Positions 50,201 through 60,330 of a stretch of 64,000 nucleotides of DNA are shown here, piece by piece. Source of the stretch: Allium sativum (Eukaryota > Streptophyta > Magnoliopsida > Asparagales > Amaryllidaceae); assembly GCA_030737875.1 (NCBI GenBank), contig CM060922.1, positions 761,929,603 to 761,993,602 of the forward strand. The letters are read 5' to 3'. The translations under genes were made by a program, and so were the position numbers. How positions within the stretch are numbered: the first letter of the stretch is position 1; each line of letters begins with the position of its first letter. The notes beneath the pieces were generated by a model, which saw nothing but the letters and a program-made list of their open reading frames with translations, made no database searches and had not been told where the DNA came from.

Positions 50201-51086
50201 CAAATTCCAAATACGACCCTACGGTTTTGATTGTATTACTAGTATGGAGATATAGTAGGATGGGGTACTATGTTTCCTAGGATTGATACATTTATTTTGA
50301 AATGTTTTTAATATACATTAATAATAATATTAAACTCGTATTTGCCGTATTTAACATGTTTTAATCACCATAAGGTAAAATTCTATCCTATGGTGTGCGT
50401 TGCATTGTGTGATGGGACTTGAGTCTTATGGTGATTCCATATTTTTCTAAAAAGCATTGCGATGTTGTACGATCTATTTATCTGCTTGTTCTGACACTTT
50501 AAATTATGCACGACAATCCATTGAGTAAATCCGTTCCGCATTAGCGGCGTGGTCTTTGGATTTGTCATATTATTATTAGTAAACTAGTTAAGAATTCTCA
50601 TACCAGTCCCACGACTGACCCGTAGTTTGTTTCACCTTTTTGCAAACTCGGGTGCCCTCTTTACACACGGGCAGCCAAGTAAACAGGTTCATTCTCTGCT
50701 TGGAGTCTTGTCTTGGAGTTGCTCATTATCTTTGCTTGGATTTGCTTTTGTGGAGAGGTGATGGCTTGGAGCTTTGAAGATATCTATCATTTCTCTCTAT
50801 TGCATTTTTCTCTTTTTATTTTCAGACATTAGACTTGTTTCATTTTGTATTGCTTATTTTGGGAGTTGGAACTTATTTCCATTTCTGCAGACTTGATGTA
50901 ATAATTTGGAATTCTGTGACTGTTGGGATTCTGTGGTTTATGACATTATATTTCCGCTGCTATAATGTTTTTATTCTATGGTTTTTCCTCTGCTATGTTG
51001 TATCAGTGATATGTATTGTTATATTTATGTTGTATTCCAAATGATTATTCCTTACTTTCAGCCAGTGGAAGTTTGGGGTTATTACA
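44279..51086 (+). repeat. LTR3 of the complex (6808 bp)
   Basis: The last LTR, ending GGTTATTACA, followed by cactt (51087-51091). Its TATA box is at 45500, its hairpin array at about 46355-48985 and its stem-loop at 50363-50436. It has fewer minisatellite units than the other two, which explains its shorter length. Confidence 0.9.
46355..48985 (+). repeat. hairpin minisatellite array, LTR3 copy
   Basis: Same order of unit families as in LTR1 and LTR2. It has three GTTAACATT-type units, and five AATTACA-type units against six in the others. Confidence 0.9.
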
Positions 51087-51091
51087 CACTT

Positions 51092-52355
51092 CGATTCAAC
51101 GTTACATACGAAACTAAATGGAAGAAAATGAAGATGGACCATTGTAGACGGTAGATCTTCATGAAGCAGAAGAACTACTTAAAATCTCTGGTTAGCTCCC
51201 AGAGATACACTGTGGTTCTGTCGTGGTTGGAATCTATGGATTGCAAGGAATTCTCGCTACTGATCCTTGGGGTGATTCCTATATAAAGATGTAGTAGGAG
51301 AATACCTTCGGTTCATCCTGTTCCTGGATGACGTGACGATGTGGAATTCAAAGCGAATGGTGGCCAGATGGTTCAAAAGTTGATTATAACCTCAAGCCTC
51401 ACAACCGGGAAATGACAAAAATCGGGTAGGCAGCATGGCTATGTGCGTCGCCTCCATTAGGGTGTACTGTCATCATCGAAGAATATTCATATTTGTTACT
51501 TCTTTTCATTTCTGTTTCTCCCGGAAAAACGGTAGCTGCGCAGCCGTAAGGTTGCAATATATTCGATACACTCAAGAGAAATGAGTGGTCGGTCATGTGT
51601 GGTCGGGTTGCAAGACGTTCTTATTGATCCCAGTGTATTCCTCTCTAGAGATACGTTATCGGCAGGTGGTTCCATACCTTGTCATAGTCGGAATCCAATC
51701 TCCAATAAGCGCTGCAGTTTTGATTGTATACTATATATATGTGGAGCGTGAGATGCAAGCGTTTCGCTAGATTCCAATTATTTGTATTTAGTCACTATTA
51801 TAATATCATAGTAAGATATTGATTTCAAACTGTTTTGGGTTATAGTAAGGTAAAAACTGTCCGTGTTTATGTGTGGGCTGGCCTTACTGTTATCTTTTCT
51901 TTCAAAAAGAATTTCTAAAGTTAAACAAGTTGTTTGTTGTGAATTTACCACTGAAAGTATTCCAGACTGATCCGGGTAAATTTTGTTTTAAATCAAATGT
52001 GCTCGGGTCAGACCGAGTGCATTTACAGGTTATGTTCAGCTTGGAGTTCAGGAGCTGGAAGTAGGAGGCTTCACCATTAATTATTTAGAGTTTATTTCCG
52101 ATGTGTCTAATATATGATGTACTTTGATGATTGGTATGTATACAGTTTCTTTTCATATAAAGAGATTTGATATATTATATTTTGTTCGTTCAGCTATGAG
52201 ATTCTGATGTTTTCTTCTTGTTCTTCTATTCTAAAACTTCTTTCTTTCCTCATCCTCTAAATTCTTCTTATTAACGTTCCGGTATTTTCGATGCTTGAAT
52301 GCCGACACGGTGTTTTTGTGTCGATTTTCGAGGTCGAGAATCCCTGGTCGCCACA
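51092..52355 (+). mobile_element. LTR B of A/B element, third fragment
   Basis: Aligns with LTR A from about 8939 to 10206 and ends GGTCGCCACA, a mutated form of the LTR A end. The 3' splice site AG seen in LTR A at 9374 is changed to GG here. Confidence 0.9.
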
Positions 52356-55300
52356 ATTACTTGAATCAGAAATTAACATTTTTGTTAATTAGAATTGAGT
52401 TAAACAAAAATTATCATTTTTGTTAGTTAGATTAGTTGAATCAGAAATTAACATTTTTGTTAATTAGAATTGAGTTAAACAAAAATTATCATTTTTGTTA
52501 ATCAGATTTGTTGAATCAAAAATTAACATTTTTGTTAATTACAATTGAGTTAAACAAAAATTATCATTTTTTTCAAATTAGAATAATTGGATTAAATATC
52601 ATTTTTGTCAAATTAGAATAATTGTATTAAAATTATCATCTTTGTCAAATTAAAAAAAGTTGAATTAAAATTGTTATTTTTGACAAAATAGATAGTTGAA
52701 TTAAAATTATTATTTTTGTCAAAATATAATTATTGGGTCAAAATTGACATTTTTGTCAAAATATAATTGTTGAATTAAATTTGTCATTTTTGTAAAATCA
52801 AAATAGTTGAAATAAAAAGAACATGTTTGTTTTAACAAAATAATTGAAATAAAAAGGACATTTTTGTTGTAACAAAATAGCTGAAAATAAAAAGAACATT
52901 TTTGTTGTATCAAAATTATTGAAATAAAAAGTAAATTTTTGTTGTGATAGAATAGTTGAAAATGAAAAGAACATTTTTGTTGTATCAAAATAGTTGAAAT
53001 AAAAAGAATATTTTTGTTGTAACAAAATAGTTGAAATAAAAAGAACATGTTTATTGTAAGAAATTAGTGAAACAAAATGAATATTTTTGTTAAATAGTTT
53101 AGTTGAAACAAAATATTCATTTTTGTCAAAATAGTTTAGTTGAAAAAAAATATTCATATTTGTCAAAATAGTTTAGTTGAAACAAAATATTCATTTTTTG
53201 TCAAAATGGTCTAGTTGAAACAAAATATTCATTTTTGTCAAAATGGTTTAGTTGCAACAAAATATTCATTTTTGTCAAAATAGTTTAGTTGAAACAAAAA
53301 TGTACATTTTGTCAAAATATGATGGTTGAAAAAAAATATTACATTTCGGTTAAATAGATTTGTGTTAAAACAAAATTCACATTTTTGTTAAATAGATTTG
53401 AATTAAACAAAAATCACATTTTTGTTAAATAGATTTAAAATTAAACAAAAATTACATTTTGTTAAATAGATTTGAGATAAAACAAAAATTGACATTTTTT
53501 TAAATAGATTTGTGTTTGAGCAAAGATATTAATTTTATTGAAATAGAATTGTCAACAAAATGAAATTATCACTTTTTAATCATTTTGTTAAACTAGAATT
53601 GTTAACAAAATGAAATCATCACTTATATTCATTTTGTTAAACTAAAATTGTTAACAAAATGAAATTATCACTTTTTAATCATTTTGTTAAACTAGAATTG
53701 TTAACGAAATGAAATTGTCACTTTTAATCATTTTGTTAAAATAGAATTGTCAACAAAAATAAAATTATCATTTTAATCATTTTGTTGAAATAGAATTGTC
53801 AACAAAATGAATGAATCACTTTTTAATCATTTTGTTGAAATAGAATTGTCAACAAAAATGAAGGTATCACTTTTTATACATTTTGTTGAAACAGAATTTG
53901 TATGCTAGTTTAAGAACCATTTTTATTGTCGATGCATACATTAGAATTTGTATGCAAGTTATAGAATCATTTTTATTGTCAATGCATACGTTAGAATTAG
54001 TATGCAAGTTAAAGAATCATTTTTATCGTCAATGCATACATTAGAATTTGTATGCAAGTTTAAGAATCATTTTTATTGTAAATGCATACATTAGAATTTG
54101 TATGCAGGTTAAAGAATCATTTTTATTGTCAAAACATACATTAGAATTTGTGTACGAATTAAAGGGGCATTTTTATCGTCAATTTACACATCAGAATTTG
54201 CATACAAATTAATGATACATTTTTATCGTTAAGTTATACATTAGAATTTGTAGGCAAATTAAAGTAAACATTTTATTGTGTCCTGTCATACATTGAAACT
54301 ATATACAAATAAAATATTTCTTTTTATTTGTTAAAGTTAAAAATAGAAATTGCATACAAATAATAAAAATAAAAATTATCTTTTTATTTGTCTTTAGCAA
54401 AAATGTCGTGTAAATAAAATACATTTTATTTGACATAATAAACATGTTGATTTGTTATGCAAACAAAACATGCTTTTATTGGGCATGTTAAACCGCGTTA
54501 GTTGAATCGTCGAGTAATTTATATTTATATATAATTATATATATATATATATATATAAATTAAAATTAAACGAATCGCACACGGTAGTTCGCGTTTCGGA
54601 ATTGCAACTTTAAACGATTATACCGAAAGATCCAACCATCAGATTTCCCACAACTGGAACCATTAGGACCGCTTTGGGAAGATCTTTCCAATGATATAAA
54701 TTTTGTTAAAATCCAACAATTATATTTAGAGAAATGTGTAAATCAAATTTGGGTAAAAACAGCGCCAGGGCCGCCTATTGAACCAAAGCGTCGTTAAATT
54801 AAATTGGGCTATTTTTATATAAATAAAAATAGCGATAAATCGTTATAAACTAATATTAACGATATGAAATGGTTTAAATTATATATATGCGAAAATTATT
54901 TGAAAAGACCGAATTCAATCTCATTTCAAATAATTATACGACGATTTAAATCGAAGATATTGAAGACGATGAATGAAGACCGGTGATCCTCACATCGAAA
55001 GGATGACTACTGATGCCCGACATTAGGTAGCTCCCAGTAAAGGGCTAAAGTGGTAGATGTCCAAACGTACTTGTTGATTGTCTGGATAAGCGAGCACCAC
55101 TCTTCCGTATTGGACATACGGGACGAGGAATAAGGTGTCTCCGGTTTCGTTCAGACCCAGAACGAACTTGTAAATGGATGTGTATCTGACATTGGATTCC
55201 ATTCCATGTAAATTGATTTCTGTCTAATGCATATCTGTTTGGTGGCGAAGAATTTATTCTCTTGCTTAATACCCTTCTCTGAGACGCACGAGCTCAGAGG

Positions 55301-55472
55301 TTATATATTGGTAGTTATCGATCGTATGGCGTGGACTGTCAATGTGGCATGCCAAGATGCAAATGATCAATGTTTTGTTGAAAAGCAGAGCCTTGTGGTT
55401 GATGATCAAAGCACAACCCATTTAGGCATAGCTTTGTGTATAGCGATACTTCGCGAGCCTCACACCCTGGTA
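52356..55472 (+). mobile_element. element C giant LTR, second fragment with hairpin array
   Basis: The minisatellite continues from 52361 to about 54490 through several unit families. From 54500 it becomes collinear with the distal part of the 26195 LTR family (shared blocks include aattaaacgaatcg and tagttcgcgttt near 54570). C is therefore a related but distinct giant LTR. Long low-complexity frames near 52719-53166 come from the array and are not genes. The fragment ends at the solo LTR starting at 55473. Confidence 0.8.
52361..54490 (+). repeat. hairpin minisatellite array of element C
   Basis: Unit families include AATTAAC/GTTAATT (52371, 52384), AACAAAATGA/TCATTTTGTT (53554, 53580) and TGTATGCA/TGCATACA (54049, 54083), with periods of about 36-73 bp. 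Most carry inverted-repeat arms, although the middle family (near 53100-53300) is only weakly paired. Confidence 0.85.
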
Positions 55473-55816
55473 TGTAACAGCCCGCATTTTACGTATCGGA
55501 AGATCGTAAAATATATTTGTTTTATTCTCTAAGGGTTGGATATTCTCATCTTTTAATATCTGGTTTATGGGGATGTGAGACATGTCCATAATTTTTACCG
55601 ATTTTGTTTGTGACCATTTTGCCCTTGTCAGCCTTGTATAGGGCATAACTTTTGACTCAGGTCGAATCATAGGGTGAGACCTATGCCGTTGGAAAGGAAT
55701 TGATGATTGCCTTTCCTTAGAGTGGTTACATTAAGGATTTGGCTCAGCGGTTTGGGAGAAATCGTTGTTTTAAGGTTTTTCAGTTGGCTACTCAGGTTTT
55801 GGAGCCTTAGTGGAAT

Positions 55817-55828
55817 CCTATAAATAGG
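55817..55828 (+). promoter_or_regulatory. TATA box of the solo Tekay-like LTR
   Basis: CCTATAAATAGG, about 345 bp into the LTR, followed by a pyrimidine-rich leader. Confidence 0.6.
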
Positions 55829-56071
55829 TGGTGAGAGTGGAGGGAAAAGGTTTACTTTTTTCCATTCTCTCATTTGAAGGCATTTGATCTCCTTCTTCCT
55901 CCTACACCTTTCCACCATTAAAAATCCAAATCTAAGGGAGGAAATCGAAGATCTACGCCATCCAAGCCAAGATCTACATCATTTCAAAGGAAAATTCATC
56001 GGATCGAGGGGTTTGATTCGGGGTGCTCACTGTCCGGATTCTTATTTCTATCGTTTTAGATTGTTTCGGAA

Positions 56072-56085
56072 AATCTGTGAGTGAT
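56072..56085 (+). promoter_or_regulatory. candidate 5' splice site in the solo Tekay-like LTR
   Basis: AATCT followed by GTGAGTGAT, with GT at 56077-56078. It is the counterpart of the donor in the intact Tekay element. Confidence 0.45.
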
Positions 56086-56580
56086 TTACATCTCTCACAT
56101 GAATGCAATGAAGTATATGAGTGTTTGTGTATGTTTCACATCAAATTGGGATGTTTTATCATAGATTTATGCCATTACAAGTTCATTTTCGTATGCATCA
56201 CCCTATGATCTAATCTAACAAGTTTTACTCGTTAATTTCATGTCAATTTACATGTTTATGTTAGTTAGATCTCTCATTTTGATCATATGTTCATTTTCAT
56301 GGTTTTTGGTGAGATTTACATCATTTTTGTTGTAATCGTCATATTCATGTGGATATTAATGTTCTGATATGTTTATGATTGTGTTTGATGAGTTTAGTTA
56401 AGTTGGTTTCGTCGGATTCGTCGTTTGGCGAAGTTTTGGTCGAAATTGGAGTTGAATTGCAATATGCTGAAATTGGCTCGGTCAGGGGTTGGCTCGGCTA
56501 TAGATTGACTCGGTCAGGGGTTGGCTCGGCTAGGAGTTGGCTCGGCCATAGGTTGAATCGGCTAGAAGTTGATCGGACTG

Positions 56581-56760
56581 GACCAAAGTGGATCGGACCG
56601 GACCAAAGTGGATCGGACCGGACCAAAGTGGATCGGATCGGACCAAAGTGGATCGGACCAGACTAAAGTGGATCAGATCGGGCCAAAGTGGATCGGATCG
56701 GACCAAAGTGGACCGGATCAGACCAAAGTGGATCGGAACGGACCAAAGTTGGATCGGACC
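56581..56760 (+). repeat. 20-bp tandem array, nine units
   Basis: Units of gaccaaagtggatcggaccg with a few changes each. Because 20 is not a multiple of three, the array is open in several frames and creates spurious proline/glycine/aspartate-rich ORFs. A looser ggctcgg-rich repeat precedes it (about 56470-56570). Confidence 0.95.
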
Positions 56761-58132
56761 ATTCTGGACAGCCATTTCTGGTCAGCCATTTTTGCCATTT
56801 CTGGGCAAGTTTTTCTGGTCAGACATTTCCGGTGATGATGTGACTTCAAAGTAAATTCGATTGGGAAGTTAGGAAGTGCTGAAATAATGCTATGGATTGC
56901 TTTGAACTTTATAAAGATGTTGGTTGGTTCAACAATGATGGCGACTTCGACGAGAGTCCAGAAGGGGATGTTCGAAGTGTTGGAGTGTTCGTTGGTCGAG
57001 GAGATGCAACGAATGAAGATTCAACTCAAAGGTCGTGAGTTGGTGGATACTGGTTGCTCGAGAAGGTTGCTTGAGCTATGAATTGTCGTCAAGGTTGGAT
57101 GACTAGAGATGCGAAGGCCGAGAAGTCATCGTTGTCGTATGTTCTAGCAGGCTCAAAGCAGGGGTACGATGGGGGCACCCAATAGACTGGAAGGTTTCTG
57201 GTCGAGTACCTTGGGTATCGTTGAAAGGCCTAGTTGTCAAGGTTGGACATATGGAGTTTATGCTAGAACTTGGGTTACCATTAGCCCTTTACATATGGCA
57301 AGGTTGGCCGTCATACGATTAACGATGGTTTCAAAGCAGGATTGGCGGTGATAGCCAGAGTCAGTGATGGATGATTGGTTGTTCTGTTTGTACTATCTCA
57401 CATAGATTATCCAAAGTCAAGGGAGATGTTCTTTGAGTGCTTAACTGATATTGGTTTAGGCCTCTGGGGAGAGTACTTGGGTAATGTTAAACTCAATTAG
57501 GGTTGTCTGTGTGAGACTTATATAATCTGGATGTTATGAGTGTTTTCCATGATTGAATGTGTGTTCTGATTTCTATGTATGAATGGTTGAATTGTTTATA
57601 GTAAAGGCTATCACTGTCCGATGTGGGGAAGATAAGGTTGAGTTCTTCTCTGGTGTCGTGGGTAGATTAGTATGTTTATCTATGTTTTCTCATACACTTT
57701 ATTGTTGAACTTTGTTAGTTGTTTTATCGCTCACTAAGACTGTTGTCTGACTCAAGGTTTTATGTTTCCTCTTATTACCTTGGGTTGTTCATCCGGTTGT
57801 GGATGGGCAGACTAAGTAGCAGATGACAGGTGATACTTTAGTGAGGACTATGGTGCTGATCGGTGGCAAGCAGGAGGCTCACGTACCAGTTTTACTACTA
57901 TCTAATAATTCCAAGTTGTGGATCTTACTTTCTAGTTGTATGGAAGTCCAGTGTTTCTGCTTCACTATTATTGCATGTTGCATATGTTCTATTATACTTT
58001 ATCCTTGCACTGTGAGTTTTACGACAGGTTCCGCTTGTGTTTTCCTACTCTGATGATCGTCCATGGCAGCCTTGCACATCTTTCAGCGCATTATTTCTCT
58101 TGTATAGTGGGGGTTTATGGGCGGTCGTCACA

Positions 58133-59239
58133 CGATAGGAGTCAAAAACGGGATAAGGGACCCAAGGAGTGCATGCATTTCTTTCTAGCTAGAAGTGGTG
58201 CCATGGTATGGAGCCCAGACATTTTTACTTATGTGGATGATGGATTACGAGGCCTCAGATATATTGGTCGATAGTGACCAATTGATAGGTTCAATAGGAC
58301 CGGGAAACGTGTGTTCAGGCATAACTAATCCACTAAAGTATTTGTGGATCGGCCTTGTAGGATCCAAGGGTTGCTCATAGTTGTGATCTTGAGACATTTG
58401 CTAGAGTGTCTCGAATCGGTAAGGAGATAGTCCCTAACCTTGACTCATGATGGAAGCCCAATTTCCGATACGACATTACGGTTTTGATTGTAAACCAATA
58501 TGTGGCGACATAGTATATGGTAGCTATGCCGTCGAGGATTGATACATTGACTTTGAAGTATTTTAAAACTGACTAGACACTAATAATAATATTAAATATT
58601 ATTTTATACGTATCAAGCATGTTTGATCATTATAAGGTAAAACTCTATCCTCCGGTTTGCGTTGCATTGTGTGATGGGACTTGAGTCTTATAATGATTTC
58701 ATTGTCTAAAAAGCATTGCGTTGTTTTGAATAAAAATTTATTTAATTATGCACTGGAAATCCAATGGAGTAAACCCGTTCCGCGTTAGCGGCGTGGTCCT
58801 ATGATTAGCCATATTGTTAGATAAGTTAGGAAAGATTTTTCATACCAGTCCCATGATTGACTTGTAGTTTGTTTCAATTTCAAACTCGAGTGCCCATATT
58901 TTCCACACGGGCAGTCGAGTAGCTTATTTTGCAGATATATTGAGCAGGATTCTGGATCGAAGCTTAAAGTTGTGTCCAGAGCATTGATAGTCTTTCGCTG
59001 TGTTGGTTTATTTGTTCCGCTGCATTGTATTAAAATTATTGTAAATTATATTCCACTGTATTTTATTTGATGTACTTTGATATATTCTGTACTCTGATGT
59101 AACATTATTATAATGTTTATAAAAGTCTTCTATTATTAGTTCTGATGTGTTGTATGCCCAGAGTTAGCGTATGCGGGACTAGACCGCTCTTGGTCGATTT
59201 AGCGATCGATTAGGTCAGGGCGAAATCCGTGTCGTTATA
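58133..59239 (+). mobile_element. element C giant LTR, third fragment and 3' end
   Basis: Collinear with 31925-36337 of the related family, skipping its nested insertion (shared blocks: gagcccagacatt, ctaaaaagcattgcg, a CCGC/GCGG hairpin and a TGCCC/GGGCA hairpin). It ends GTGTCGTTATA at 59239, probably a mutated GTTACA. No PBS follows, so C is a 3' LTR or a solo LTR. Confidence 0.7.
58625..58698 (+). other. conserved stem-loop in element C LTR
   Basis: GATCATTATAAG (58625-58636) pairs with CTTATAATGATT (58687-58698). The loop matches that at 35612-35685 at 48 of 50 positions, while two stem pairs have changed from C-G to T-A on both sides. Confidence 0.7.
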
Positions 59240-60330
59240 GGAGGCCTAATAAAATAATAAAATTTTTGTGGGAATCTATTTTGGCATTATGAGGCTGATT
59301 GAGGAAAATAAATGGCTTGTAGTTTAGGCCTGTTCCAGCAGCGCGGGGCTGATTGGGAAAAATAAGTGGCCTAATAGAAAAATAAATAGGGATCAAATCT
59401 AGGGGTGACTTGCCTTAATGGCATATTTTGTTGGGGACCCATATCAGGCAGTATCCCTGTTATCATCTATGGAGGTATCACTTTGGGTATAGGTGAGGGC
59501 ATGCATTACTACACTGGATAATAAGAGATCCAAACGAGATGGGCGCGTTTCGATGGGATGATGAGCGTGCATCATGCCGATTGGGGGGAAAAATAAGTCA
59601 TCGTAATGCCGGTGATTAATGGCTATATCCTTTTAATTGATGGGCTTGGGATTGATAACCTCTAGTTCCATAGTTGGCATAGGTTATCACACTATGGTTA
59701 TAAGAGTCGATCAACGCGTTGAAATTAGGTAAAGCCTAATTATTATATCTTTCTTAAGTTAGTGCAGCAATCTTGGATATGATTGAGAAGCCAATCTTTA
59801 TTCATTCATAACTTTTCTTACTGCCTTTATACCTTTATGTCTTACGCCCTTAGAACTGTTCATCTGTGTAATGCTTTCTTAACTTGTGCTCATGTCTAAC
59901 CTAGTTTATTTTCTTATTCTCTCTTCCTCTCCCCCCCCCCCTCCCCCGATTCGTAGGGTGGAGGGTCTCAACTGTGATTCTTGATTGTTCTATTCAACAT
60001 GGATTCGGATTCATGTATTGGTTTATTTATCATCTTCTGATTGTTTTGTTGACATTTTAGAGGGATGATTTTACTTATGTACTCTGATATTATGGTTTTC
60101 CACGAGAATGTGTATTTGGTTTTATGTTGATAACTATTTGGTACTTTGAAATGTAATAATCACTGTGATTTGACTTGCTTTATTAAATGTTGCTTTAAAA
60201 TTTACGTTGTGTTTTATATTTCTATCTTGTGAATTCTAGTCTCTGTGTTGTTACTTTATACCTAAGCTCTTCATAAACCTTAGCGCATCCTCATATGGGT
60301 GACATTAAGGGTTGTAGGGTGTTTCGTTTG
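59240..60330. other. unclassified, possibly distal LTR sequence
   Basis: No gene is seen. The stretch has a repeated ggctgattg...aaaaataa block (59290-59360), a run of eleven C (59931-59941), and near 60070 an atgtactctgat block also found near the ends of LTR A and element C. It may be the end of another LTR on the plus strand, but I find no clear terminus. Confidence 0.35.

Larger units (their letters stand above)
26195..51086 (+). mobile_element. 24.9-kb LTR-I-LTR-I-LTR complex of a giant-LTR non-autonomous element
   Basis: Three LTRs (26195-36337, 36823-43793, 44279-51086) alternate with two 485-bp internal regions. The perfect duplication cactt flanks the whole complex (26190-26194 and 51087-51091), so it entered as one insertion. 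Each internal region has an iMet PBS at its left end and a purine tract at its right end. No Ty3 protein motifs were found anywhere. The class matches large non-autonomous retrotransposon derivatives, but here the LTRs make up nearly all of the element. The tandem form is best explained by unequal recombination between LTRs after insertion. Confidence 0.9.
55473..58132 (+). mobile_element. solo LTR, Tekay-related (2.66 kb)
   Basis: Starts TGTAACAGCC and ends GGTCGTCACA. It interrupts element C between sequence matching 31910 and 31925 of the related LTR. Flanks are tggta (55468-55472) and cgata (58133-58137), which both derive from cggta by one C-to-T or G-to-A change. It aligns with the Tekay LTR (minus strand) at the start, at the TATA region, at the GTGAGTGAT donor and near the end (for example cctcttattac, near 57770). 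No internal region is present. Short ORFs inside it are not genes. Confidence 0.8.

Noticed and set aside
52719..53166. 109- and 122-residue ORFs rich in Phe, Asn and Lys
   Set aside because: They are products of the low-complexity hairpin minisatellite and have no promoter or domain.
56379..56854. Repetitive ORFs rich in Asp, Arg, Gly and Pro
   Set aside because: They arise from the 20-bp tandem array, which is open in several frames.
57785..57825. Integrase-like motif (HP..DGQT) in the Tekay-like solo LTR
   Set aside because: The stretch aligns base by base with non-coding LTR sequence of the intact Tekay element, and a stop follows at once. The resemblance is chance.
59925..59970. C-run (eleven C) as a minus-strand polypurine tract
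   Set aside because: No LTR terminus (TG or CA with an inverted match) lies next to it, so it is only a homopolymer-rich stretch.
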